In this document: positions 34,450-42,011 of the stretch, piece after piece
Numbering within the stretch: the first letter of the stretch is position 1
Layout: each line of letters begins with the position of its first letter
The notes under the pieces: generated by a model
What the model was told of the DNA's origin: nothing
Seen by the model: the letters and a program-made list of their open reading frames with translations, nothing else
Database searches by the model: none
NCBI GenBank assembly: GCA_030682135.1
Contig: JAUXQT010000104.1
Location: 57,488 to 121,487, forward strand
Origin: Nitrospirota bacterium
Lineage (GTDB): Bacteria > Nitrospirota > Nitrospiria > Nitrospirales > Nitrospiraceae
DNA length: 64,000 nucleotides
Direction: 5' to 3'
Translations under genes and position numbers: made by a program

Positions 34450-35461
34450 GCACAACCCGTAACGAAGCCGGCTGCTTCGTGACCCCCAGCACATGCTCCG
34501 CAACCGTTTCCACCGTCAGCCGATCGAGGCAATCCCAGTAGGGACAGGCTTCATAGATACATTTTTCACACGTCGGTACATCGGGGCGCAACACCACTCC
34601 CTTGCCGAGAGGCTGCCAGCGAGTTGGAAGATTATTCCTCCGCGGATCGAACAGACTGACGTTCGGCACGCCGAACGCCGCGGCGATATGTGCCGGGCCA
34701 GTAGCGCCTGAGACTACCGCGTGACCTGCCGCGATCACGGCCATCAACTCACGTACCGATAACTGTCCCATGAGATTGAGGACCGAGGCGGGAAGCGGCA
34801 CCGCACTATTCGACTGCTGGGTAAACATCTCTGATTCCGCCTGGCTTCCGGTCAGCACAACCCCCACGCCCTTCCGATGCAACTCCTGCGCAAGTGAATG
34901 ATAATGCTCCACGCGCCAGCGCCTAGCGGCAAACCCGCCAGGATGGAGCACCACCCTGGGTGTCGCAACGCCACGCAACCGATCTTGTCCTCTCGCCCGT
35001 TCTTCATCAGTCAGCACAAGACTCGGTGGAGAGACGCTGCCAGGCTGCAACCCAAGCCCCGTCAACATGCCGACGTTGTATTCGACTTCATGCTTGGAAA
35101 AATCTTTCCGATGTTCATAGATCCGACGATTCGCCAACGGGCTATACCAACGATAGCCTGTCGCCACGCGAATCGGAACCCGCGCCAGGAAGGCCGCCCA
35201 CATCAATCGCTTGAAGGGTTTGAGAAAGACCACGGCATCGACGGACCGGCGAAAGATCGACACCAGTTCGCCCAGAGATTCCCGGCCTGTGATCGTCCAA
35301 ACCTCGTCGAGATCAGGGTGGTGAGCCAACACCGGAGCGGCATATTCGCTGGACAGGAACGCGATCTGCGCCTCCGGCAGGAGCCTGCGTACTGCGGAGG
35401 CAACTGGCAGGCACAAAATTTCATCGCCAATTCCGTCAGGCCTGACCAAGAGCACCTTCAT
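34442..35461 (-). CDS. GT9-family heptosyltransferase-like protein
   Basis: A 339-residue GT9 protein with MKVLLVRPDGIGDEILCLPV at the N-terminus, RVVLHPGGFAARRWRVEHYHSL at the donor-domain entry, VLTGSQAES, and AVVSGATGPAHIAAAFGVP in place of the usual NDTGPxH motif. A cysteine-bearing C-terminal CEKCIYEACPYWDCL segment is typical of this family. ATG 35461 overlaps the upstream GT9 stop (ATGA). Which heptose or hexose it adds cannot be told from the sequence. Confidence 0.82.
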   Translation of the reverse strand: MKVLLVRPDGIGDEILCLPVASAVRRLLPEAQIAFLSSEYAAPVLAHHPDLDEVWTITGRESLGELVSIFRRSVDAVVFLKPFKRLMWAAFLARVPIRVATGYRWYSPLANRRIYEHRKDFSKHEVEYNVGMLTGLGLQPGSVSPPSLVLTDEERARGQDRLRGVATPRVVLHPGGFAARRWRVEHYHSLAQELHRKGVGVVLTGSQAESEMFTQQSNSAVPLPASVLNLMGQLSVRELMAVIAAGHAVVSGATGPAHIAAAFGVPNVSLFDPRRNNLPTRWQPLGKGVVLRPDVPTCEKCIYEACPYWDCLDRLTVETVAEHVLGVTKQPASLRVVHV

Positions 35462-36492
35462 CGGGGAACCATTCGAAGGGACCGCTGCGCGCGCGCCGCA
35501 GCTAATACTTGCTGCGGCGACACCGCCCGCAAACATTCCAACGGAAGACTATTGTGACAGGTCCGGCTGAAACAGGGTCTGCAGGGCACCGGCTCTGTCA
35601 ACACAACATGCCCCGTACCATAGGGACCGGTCCGGACTTCACTCGTCGGCCCAAAAAGAGCCACCACCGGCGTCCTGACCGCCGCCGAGATATGCATCGG
35701 ACCTGAATCGTTTGTAATCAGCATCGACGCCCTGCTCAGAAGTGCCGGCAGCAGCCCCACGGTCGTCGTACCGGTCAAGTCTATCGCTGCAGTCTTCATC
35801 TGCCCTCGCACCGCCGCAACATCCGCTCGTTCGTCAGGGCCACCGATCATCACCACCGTTCCGCAGCCTTCTTGCTGCAGCCGATCGGCAACTTCGGCGA
35901 ATGAGGCAGCCGGCCACCGTTTGGTCGGCCATCGGGCGGAGACATTCATCGCCACCCAGCTCATTCCAGGCGTCACACCGAATCGATTCAACAGGCGATC
36001 GACCTCATCACCATCGGTTTGCGGGATACGGAACCGGAACTCCGGCGTACTGGAACCCACCGCTCCCAGGGCCTTGGCGACAAGCAGGTAACGATCTACT
36101 GCATGCATCTCCAATTGCGGAACCGGCACGCGCCTCGAATAGAACCAGGGACTCCCCTCTCGCCCATTGGCAAATCCCACAAGCAGAGGAGATCCCGTGA
36201 GCCTCCCAATGGCGGCGCTCCGAAAGAGCCCCTGCAAATCCACAACGAGATCAAATCGCTCCGCGCGAAGGAGGGCCACCTGGGAGAGCCACCCTTGCAG
36301 CGTGGATTCCACAGGCCAGACCCGATCCACTCCGTCGATCCGCTCGACGAGACCGGCCCATTGTCGCTTCACCAGCCAAGTCAGACGAGCCGTGGGGTAG
36401 GCCCTGCGAATGGCTGCACAGGTCGGCATCGCATGCACGATGTCACCCAACGAGCTTGGCTTGATCAATAGGATATTACGATAGTCTGGCAT
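35458..36492 (-). CDS. LPS heptosyltransferase I-like (GT9, WaaC type)
   Basis: A 344-residue GT9 enzyme beginning NILLIKPSSLGDIVHAMPT, the sequence typical of heptosyltransferase I (WaaC). It has WVAMNVSARWPTKRWPAASF, VVMIGGPDERADV and SMLITNDSGPMHISAAVRTP, then CRPCFSRTCHNSLPLECL. WaaC adds the first L-glycero-D-manno-heptose to Kdo-lipid A. The neighbouring WaaF-GmhB fusion and WaaA support a core role. The WaaC assignment is by similarity of the N-terminus and remains tentative. Confidence 0.78.
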   Translation of the reverse strand: MPDYRNILLIKPSSLGDIVHAMPTCAAIRRAYPTARLTWLVKRQWAGLVERIDGVDRVWPVESTLQGWLSQVALLRAERFDLVVDLQGLFRSAAIGRLTGSPLLVGFANGREGSPWFYSRRVPVPQLEMHAVDRYLLVAKALGAVGSSTPEFRFRIPQTDGDEVDRLLNRFGVTPGMSWVAMNVSARWPTKRWPAASFAEVADRLQQEGCGTVVMIGGPDERADVAAVRGQMKTAAIDLTGTTTVGLLPALLSRASMLITNDSGPMHISAAVRTPVVALFGPTSEVRTGPYGTGHVVLTEPVPCRPCFSRTCHNSLPLECLRAVSPQQVLAAARAQRSLRMVPR

Positions 36493-36555
36493 GAGGGGCT
36501 CAGGTGTTTAGACTGACGGCTGAAGGTTATGAATCGTCCAGTTGAAGACCATACG

Positions 36556-36909
36556 TTAATCGCGCAAAGCACAAATCAAGCCATTCAACACCTTCTCCGT
36601 CTCTACGATCTTGAGCGCAAGCGAAGATGAATCCTCGTTGAGCAAGAAGCCCAAGCGCTTGGACAAATTTAGTTGATAGTGTAATTCCCTCAAGGACCCG
36701 AAGGCTATACTGAGGAACCTGAGATACTCTGCCTCACTTTCACGAGCGCAACCCTCTACAATGTTGGACGGGACTGAAACTGCTGCTCGCCGAATTTGAG
36801 AAGTCAGTCCAAACAACTCTTCTTTCGGAAACCCTGTGGTAGATCGATAAACCAACACAACAACTTCATCGGCCAACTCAAATGCTCGAAGCTTTGTATG
36901 ATCACGCAT
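36556..36909 (-). CDS. Four-helix-bundle protein (S23/avd-like, TIGR02436)
   Basis: A 117-residue helical protein: FELADEVVVLVYRSTTGFPKEE, the conserved GLTSQIRRAAVSVPSNIVEG with its basic pair, then EYLRFLSIAFGSLRELHYQL and a final helix. It belongs to the family first seen in intervening sequences of 23S rRNA genes and related to the Avd accessory protein of diversity-generating retroelements. The cellular role of chromosomal copies is unknown. It is the intact counterpart of the broken copy at 24002-24361. ATG 36909 is chosen because the upstream in-frame sequence is repeat-derived. Confidence 0.82.
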   Translation of the reverse strand: MRDHTKLRAFELADEVVVLVYRSTTGFPKEELFGLTSQIRRAAVSVPSNIVEGCARESEAEYLRFLSIAFGSLRELHYQLNLSKRLGFLLNEDSSSLALKIVETEKVLNGLICALRD

Positions 36910-37003
36910 GATGGACACCCTGAAGGCTGAAGACCGAAGGTCTGAGAACTTCGAACCCCTAGTCTCCAAAACCTTCAGCCTTCCAACCTTCAGCCTATCT
37001 ACC
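36910..37003. repeat. GGCTGAAGG-type low-complexity array
   Basis: A degenerate, self-complementary run with CTGAAGGCTGAAG on one side and CCTTCAGCCTTCC on the other, ending at the TAG of the WaaF-GmhB fusion within AGGTAGATAGGCTGAAGG on the minus strand. Similar runs lie at 36508-36530, 38714-38745, 39795-39856 and 41262-41290, always between genes. Confidence 0.75.
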
Positions 37004-38705
37004 TGAGACGCGCCTTCGCGTCTTCCAGAATCCAATCCACTGCCTCAGCCATGGATGTCGCCACGGCATCCGGCATCGCCTCCGCTGCTTGCAGCGCATC
37101 GAGCGCCTGAGCATCCACGAGATCGGTCGTCAGAAGAATCCCCTTGGCTCCCACCCGCTTCGCCAATTGGATGTCGCGTGCGTGATCGCCAATTAAATAG
37201 GAACGTCGAAGATCGAGTTGCAACTCAGACCGGGCCCGCTCCACCATTCCGATATTCGGTTTGCGGCAGCGGCAGTCATCGTCAGGATGGTGTGGACAGA
37301 AATAGATCGCGTCGAGCGCCACCTCCTCCTGCTCCAACAGACCCTCCAATCTGGCATGGATGGCTTCCAGATCTTTGAGCGTAAAGATCCCACGGCCGAC
37401 ACCGGACTGGTTCGTCACAACCACAAGTTTTGCACCAGCTCGTTTCAATCGTGCCAATGCTGGTCCGACCCCTGCCAATAACTTCAACTCAGCGGCAACG
37501 CTCAGATAGCCAGGATCGTAATTCAACGTTCCATCTCGATCCAGAAAGACGGTGACACCCTCCAGCGGGGCATGCCCCGCTGGAGGCAAGAGGCCAGCGG
37601 CACGAGGCAAGAAGTCATCCTGTAAATTCTCTCGCCCCTCGCCCCTTGCCCCTTGCCCCCCAACCTGTTTGACCGCTTCATCATAGACCTGATCAACCGT
37701 CACCCTGGTCATACACCGATGGTCGATGGGACATTCACGCAACAGACAAGGCGCGCAATCGACCGGTTGCCGCACAATGGCATGGGCGCTCCCAAACGGC
37801 GACGTCGTGCGCCAATCGGTCGGCCCGAAGATCGCCACGACCGGCACTTGCAATGCAGACGCAATATGCATGGGACCGGTATCGTTCGTCACAAGCACTT
37901 CACAGCGTTTCACCGCCGCCATCAATTCACGGATGGTCGTCGCCCCGGACAAGACCAACGATTTCGACGACAGATTCGCCGCAATTTCCTGGCCCAACCG
38001 CTCTTCCCCCTTGGCGCCAAAAATGACCACGCTGACCTCTTGTCCACGAGACATCCGAATCGTATGACAAAGCCGGTCCGTGACCTCGGCAAATCGTTCG
38101 GGCAACCAGCGCTTGGCCCCGCCATAGGTCGAACCTGGATTGATACCCACCACGGCATCGGTGGGGGCGACGCCGCCTTGAGCAAATCGGCCCGCCATGG
38201 CCTGTTCCTCCTCAGGAAAGACGACGAGTTCCGGTGCAGACGGGTCACCTGTAAGGCCCAGCGGCTTCAGTAGATCCCAATAATAACGGACTTGATGGAC
38301 AAGTGTACGGGGATCAAGCGCCGCGACTGGATCAGTCAGCAACAGGCTTCGTGCATCCGTCGCATAGCCATAGCGCCGAGGCACACCAGCCAAAAAGGCG
38401 AGGAGTGCAGCCTCAAACGCATTCTGAAACAAAACGGCCAAATCGAAATCCTGCCGTCTCAACTGCCCGGCCAGCGCCCACTTACCGGAGAGCCCCGCAT
38501 GACGCCCGTTCGTATCGTAGGTCAGCACACGCGTCAATGCCGGATGGCCGGCAAACAAATCGGCCACCCCAGGCTTGACCAACAGCGCGATTTGCGCGTC
38601 CGGGAACAGGCTCCGCAATCCGCGCAGTGCCGGCTCACACATCACGGCATCGCCAAGCCAATTGGGTCCCCGCACGACAATTCTTTTAATGAGTTCTTTC
38701 TCCAC
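36999..38705 (-). CDS. waaF: WaaF-GmhB fusion: heptosyltransferase II plus heptose-bisphosphate phosphatase
   Basis: A 568-residue two-enzyme protein. Residues 1-348 are heptosyltransferase II: RIVVRGPNWLGDAVMCEPA, VVGINPGSTYGGAKRWLPERF and VLVTNDTGPMHIASAL. Residues 384-568 are a HAD-type D,D-heptose 1,7-bisphosphate 7-phosphatase: FLDRDGTLNYDPGY with Asp389 and Asp391, VVVTNQSGVGRG, a zinc loop CPHHPDDDCRC (Cys470, His472, Cys478, Cys480) and LIGDHARD. One protein would make the ADP-heptose precursor and transfer heptose to the core. The joining segment (349-383) is coded by intergenic-type repeat sequence. GTG 38705 is the start; its GGAGG is only three bases away. Confidence 0.88.
   Translation of the reverse strand: MEKELIKRIVVRGPNWLGDAVMCEPALRGLRSLFPDAQIALLVKPGVADLFAGHPALTRVLTYDTNGRHAGLSGKWALAGQLRRQDFDLAVLFQNAFEAALLAFLAGVPRRYGYATDARSLLLTDPVAALDPRTLVHQVRYYWDLLKPLGLTGDPSAPELVVFPEEEQAMAGRFAQGGVAPTDAVVGINPGSTYGGAKRWLPERFAEVTDRLCHTIRMSRGQEVSVVIFGAKGEERLGQEIAANLSSKSLVLSGATTIRELMAAVKRCEVLVTNDTGPMHIASALQVPVVAIFGPTDWRTTSPFGSAHAIVRQPVDCAPCLLRECPIDHRCMTRVTVDQVYDEAVKQVGGQGARGEGRENLQDDFLPRAAGLLPPAGHAPLEGVTVFLDRDGTLNYDPGYLSVAAELKLLAGVGPALARLKRAGAKLVVVTNQSGVGRGIFTLKDLEAIHARLEGLLEQEEVALDAIYFCPHHPDDDCRCRKPNIGMVERARSELQLDLRRSYLIGDHARDIQLAKRVGAKGILLTTDLVDAQALDALQAAEAMPDAVATSMAEAVDWILEDAKARLR
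37559..37586. repeat. Perfect 28-base palindrome inside the WaaF-GmhB linker
   Basis: A perfect inverted repeat centred between 37572 and 37573, with core AGCGGGGCATGCCCCGCT. It lies in codons for the linker between the two enzyme domains, followed on the plus strand by GGCAAGAGGC/GCCCCTTGCCCC low-complexity units to about 37665. Such sequence is typical of intergenic spacers here and unusual within a coding region. Confidence 0.85.
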
Positions 38706-38720
38706 AAGCCTCCAAAAACT

Positions 38721-39785
38721 TCAGCCTTCAGCCTTCAGCCTTCCAAGAACTAACTGCCGCAATCGATCTTCCCCCACTGTCACGTCCGTAGTCAGTCGGA
38801 CGGCCCACCAGGGCTCGGTGGGTTGGAGCAGCGCAGCCAGCTTGCAGGCATCTTTCTCCGTCGTCACCACCAGTTCAGCCTGAATCGCTATCGCTCTCGC
38901 TCGTAGTCGCTCGACATCCTGGCTCGTATAGGCATAGTGATCGACATACACCACTTCATCGAGAACCGTGACCCCGATCGACTCGACGAGAGCACGAAAG
39001 GATCCCGCATGTCCCACCGCGCTACAGAGCAACGCGGTCTTTCCCTTGGACCAGGAGAGCGGCTGCGATGTGCCACTGACCACCGACCAGAGACTCTCCG
39101 GACGAAATACCACCTGGATCGGGTCTGGCATCGAACCGATCACGTCCTGCAGCCTGTGACAGACCTCCGTCACCTGAGTCGGCACGTCCGCTCTCGTGAC
39201 CACAATTGCGCTCGCCCGTCCGGACGCCTGAAGCGGCTCCCGAAGTCGACCGGCCGGCACCAGAGCCGCAAGCCCCTCTGCATCCGTCGCATCGACCAAT
39301 AAGAGGTTCACGTCGCGATAGAGCCCCAGATGCTGAAATCCATCGTCGAGTATCAGACAATCGATCGGAAATCGATCCAAGACCCAGCACCCGAGCTCAT
39401 AACGATCAGCGCCAACAGCCACGATTGCTCTAGGGCAACGTTGCGCCATCAAAAACGGTTCATCGCCAGCCTCATTCGGTCCAACCAATAGCTGCTCGCC
39501 GTTCGATACGAGCAGATACGGATCCGTACTGGTCCTTCGATAGCCACGGCTGAGAATCGCCACCCGTTTCCCCTGCGCCAGAAGCCATTCGACCAGCTGA
39601 ATGACCACCGGCGTTTTACCCGTCCCACCCAGCGTGAGATTTCCGACACTCACGACGGGAACCGGCAATCTTCGCTGTGCAAACCAGCCCCAGTAGTACA
39701 GGAGCGCGCGCAGCCGCGCAACGACCCCGTAAGGGATTGCAGCCCACAACAGCCACCATCTGACCTTTGTGCCTGGATTCAACAT
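38721..39785 (-). CDS. lpxK: Tetraacyldisaccharide 4'-kinase
   Basis: A 354-residue inner-membrane-associated P-loop kinase that phosphorylates the 4' position of the lipid A disaccharide. The Walker A variant GGTGKTP (53-59) in PVVSVGNLTLGGTGKTPVV is the LpxK signature, followed by VAILSRGYRR, GDEPFLMAQR and CLILDDGFQHLGLYRDVNLL. An N-terminal hydrophobic helix (about 11-35) anchors it. The last residues (GRLKAEG) are coded by the GGCTGAAGG repeat, showing how closely that repeat abuts genes. It lies between WaaF-GmhB and WaaA. Confidence 0.92.
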   Translation of the reverse strand: MLNPGTKVRWWLLWAAIPYGVVARLRALLYYWGWFAQRRLPVPVVSVGNLTLGGTGKTPVVIQLVEWLLAQGKRVAILSRGYRRTSTDPYLLVSNGEQLLVGPNEAGDEPFLMAQRCPRAIVAVGADRYELGCWVLDRFPIDCLILDDGFQHLGLYRDVNLLLVDATDAEGLAALVPAGRLREPLQASGRASAIVVTRADVPTQVTEVCHRLQDVIGSMPDPIQVVFRPESLWSVVSGTSQPLSWSKGKTALLCSAVGHAGSFRALVESIGVTVLDEVVYVDHYAYTSQDVERLRARAIAIQAELVVTTEKDACKLAALLQPTEPWWAVRLTTDVTVGEDRLRQLVLGRLKAEG

Positions 39786-39789
39786 CTAG

Positions 39790-39856
39790 TCAGACCTTTA
39801 GGCTGAAGGCTGAAGACTACCGGCCTTCAGTCTAAACTCCTTCAGCCTATCTACCT
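39790..39856. repeat. GGCTGAAGG-type self-complementary array
   Basis: Left arm TTAGGCTGAAGGCTGAAG and right arm CTTCAGCCTATCTACCTG fill the lpxK-waaA gap. On the minus strand it begins AGGTAGATAGGCTGAAGG, whose TAG is the waaA stop codon. The same 18-base word ends the WaaF-GmhB gene. Confidence 0.78.
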
Positions 39857-41215
39857 GCATTGCGGCATCAGCAGCTGATCGATGGCTTCCAGCGTCCGTT
39901 GCAAGGCTCCCTGGTTCTGTTCAACCACCTGACGCGCTGACTGGCCCATCCGCTTCCGTCCCTCGTCATCAGAAAACAATGCCAGGACATGCTTGGTGAG
40001 GTCCGCCGCCTGGAGGACCCGACTGCCCCCTCTCGCATGAATCAGGAAATCTGCAATTTCTGCACAATGGTCGGTATAGGGACCGAACAACACGGGCTTC
40101 GCCCACTGAGCCGGCTCCAGCAAATTGTGCCCACCGATCGGGACGAGTGTGCCTCCGACAAACGCGACGACAGCTTCCCGGTAGATCGCAGCCAATTCCC
40201 CACGCGAGTCGAGCACCACCACACGCGGGCCAGCAGGCTGCAATCCGCCGACCTGCCCGATGGTACTGCCTTTCTGCACGGCGAGCCCGCGCGCCCGCAC
40301 CATAGCCTCCACCGATTCCGCTCGTTCGATATGCCGAGGGGCCATGAGCAAGACGGCCGAGGGATGATGCGTCACGAGCGCCTGATAACATTCTACGAGC
40401 ATCTCTTCCTCACCGGAATGGGTACTGCCTGCCACCAACAGCCGATCCCCATCCTGAAGCCCAAGACGAGCCCTCGTCACCCCACCCTCTGTCACGGCAG
40501 GTATCGGCTGATCGAACTTGATATTCCCTGTTCGCCTGACCCGAGAAGCCTCTGCTCCCAGCGCGACGATACGGTCGACGTCACGGTCCGATTGCATCAG
40601 ACAGAGGCTGAGCCCTTGCAACATCGTCCGATAGAACGATCGCACAGGCGCCCATTGCTGCCGAGTAAACGACCTGGTCGAAAGCCGGCCGTTCACAAGA
40701 ACCGTCGGCACCCCGCGCCGACGCAGGTGCCATAAGAGGTTCGGCCAGAGTTCGGTCTCGACGAACACATAGAGGCAGGGTTGCAATCGTTCGATGAAGC
40801 GGGCAACCACCCAGGGAAAGTCGAGCGGCGCATAACAATGCTCTGCGATGCCATCCAGCCGTTGCTCCACGGCTTCCCTGCCGGTCTCTGTCACGGTCGA
40901 GACCAGTATCCGATGTTCCGGATGACGGCGTTGCAGCTCCTTAACCAGCGGTGTGACGGCGACCACTTCACCGAGAGACACGGCATGAACCCAGATCACT
41001 GGTCTATCTGGTCTGTCAGGTCTATCCGGTTCGTTTGGTCTACCAGGTTGGTCCGGTCGACGAGATTGACCAGATGGACCAGACAGACCAGATAGACAAT
41101 CTTTCAATCCTAGCCGCTGGAGCAAGCCACGCCGGCAGCGCTGCTTGGCCAGCAGTACTGCCAAGATGACCGGCGAGACGAGCAGGAGCACAATGTTATA
41201 GAAGAGACGCCACAT
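39851..41215 (-). CDS. waaA: Kdo transferase (3-deoxy-D-manno-octulosonic acid transferase)
   Basis: A 454-residue GT30 enzyme that adds Kdo to lipid IVA at the inner membrane. It starts MWRLFYNIVLLLVSPVIL, a membrane anchor, then has VIWVHAVSLGEVVAVTPLV with the conserved base Glu83, FVETELWPNLLWHL, RRTGNIKFDQP and VAFVGGTLVPIGGHNLLEPAQW. Residues 40-72 are an extra low-complexity linker (GPSGQSRRPDQPGRPNEP and similar) coded by a 9-base repeat array between the anchor and the catalytic domain. ATG 41215 is preferred to an upstream start in repeat-like sequence; no clear ribosome site is seen. Confidence 0.88.
   Translation of the reverse strand: MWRLFYNIVLLLVSPVILAVLLAKQRCRRGLLQRLGLKDCLSGLSGPSGQSRRPDQPGRPNEPDRPDRPDRPVIWVHAVSLGEVVAVTPLVKELQRRHPEHRILVSTVTETGREAVEQRLDGIAEHCYAPLDFPWVVARFIERLQPCLYVFVETELWPNLLWHLRRRGVPTVLVNGRLSTRSFTRQQWAPVRSFYRTMLQGLSLCLMQSDRDVDRIVALGAEASRVRRTGNIKFDQPIPAVTEGGVTRARLGLQDGDRLLVAGSTHSGEEEMLVECYQALVTHHPSAVLLMAPRHIERAESVEAMVRARGLAVQKGSTIGQVGGLQPAGPRVVVLDSRGELAAIYREAVVAFVGGTLVPIGGHNLLEPAQWAKPVLFGPYTDHCAEIADFLIHARGGSRVLQAADLTKHVLALFSDDEGRKRMGQSARQVVEQNQGALQRTLEAIDQLLMPQCR
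41001..41097. repeat. 9-base repeat array inside waaA
   Basis: Sense units (GGTCTATCT, GGTCTGTCA, GGTCTATCC) run from 41001 and antisense units (AGATGGACC, AGACAGACC, AGATAGAC) end at 41097, the same hairpin arrangement as in the intergenic arrays. Here it lies within the waaA reading frame and codes for residues 40-72. The 9-base unit equals three codons, so repeat gain or loss keeps the frame. Confidence 0.87.
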
Positions 41216-41289
41216 ATGATGCGCTATCAGCAGTGAGCCATGAGCAGTCCGCACAAACTCTTACAGAGCTGAAGGCTGAGCGCTAACAG

Positions 41290-41987
41290 CTACCGGCTAG
41301 GGTTTACGGCCCTCTCCGCCTGATCCGTCAATCGATTCAGAACCGTTTCAAGCTCCAGGCGCGCCGATTCCAACGCCTGGTCATCCGAGTCTCTTGAAAC
41401 CCAGATGGGGGCGCCCCAGAGATAGACTCCTCGGGACCATGGATAGGGGACCATGAACCGATCCCAGCTCCCGAAGAGTTTTTTTTTGAGCAGCTAAAGG
41501 CTAACGGCACAATCGGAAGGCCTGTAGCCTTCGCCAACTGCACCACTCCGAGCTTGGCGACCTGGCGAGGCCCCTTAGGGCCGTCGGGAGTCACGGCGAG
41601 GTCCGCACCGGATCGCCCGAGGCGAATCAATTCTCGTAATGCCAGCGCCCCACCCCTGGTGCTCGAGCCACGCACCGCCCGATGCCCGAATCGCGAGATG
41701 ATGCGTGCGATGATCTCACCATCCTGATGCTGGCTGATCAAGACGTTGGCGCCTGCTCCACGATAACCGATCGGGACCATGAGCTGCTGCGCATGCCAAA
41801 ACGCAAGAATGATATGCCGCCCCTCACGATACAAGGCATCCACCTGTTCGTGGCCCTGCGACTCCATTCGCATCGAGCCTGTCAGTCCGCGAATGATCGA
41901 CGCCCCGACTGGAGGAAGCAGCGAGAGCTTGACCCATGTCTCGATTCGCTTCTTCACGCCTGTTCCTGTTTTACGCGCATCACTCAT
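41290..41987 (-). CDS. Lysophospholipid acyltransferase-family (DUF374) gene with apparent frameshift
   Basis: The first 170 residues match the DUF374 acyltransferase family: GRHIILAFWHAQQLMVPI (HxxxQ site), LISQHQDGEIIARIISRFG, VRGSSTRGGALALRELI and LAVTPDGPKGPRQVA. At a run of nine A residues (41487-41479, minus strand) the annotated frame turns to unrelated sequence and stops at 41337. With one extra A it continues KKLFGSWDRFMVPYPWSRGV and ends at 41290 with a helix typical of the family. Either a length change, a sequencing error or slippage at the A run is involved. It probably adds an acyl chain to lipid A or a lysolipid. Confidence 0.75.
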
Positions 41988-42011
41988 CGCCGGTCACCCA
42001 TCACTTCCATT

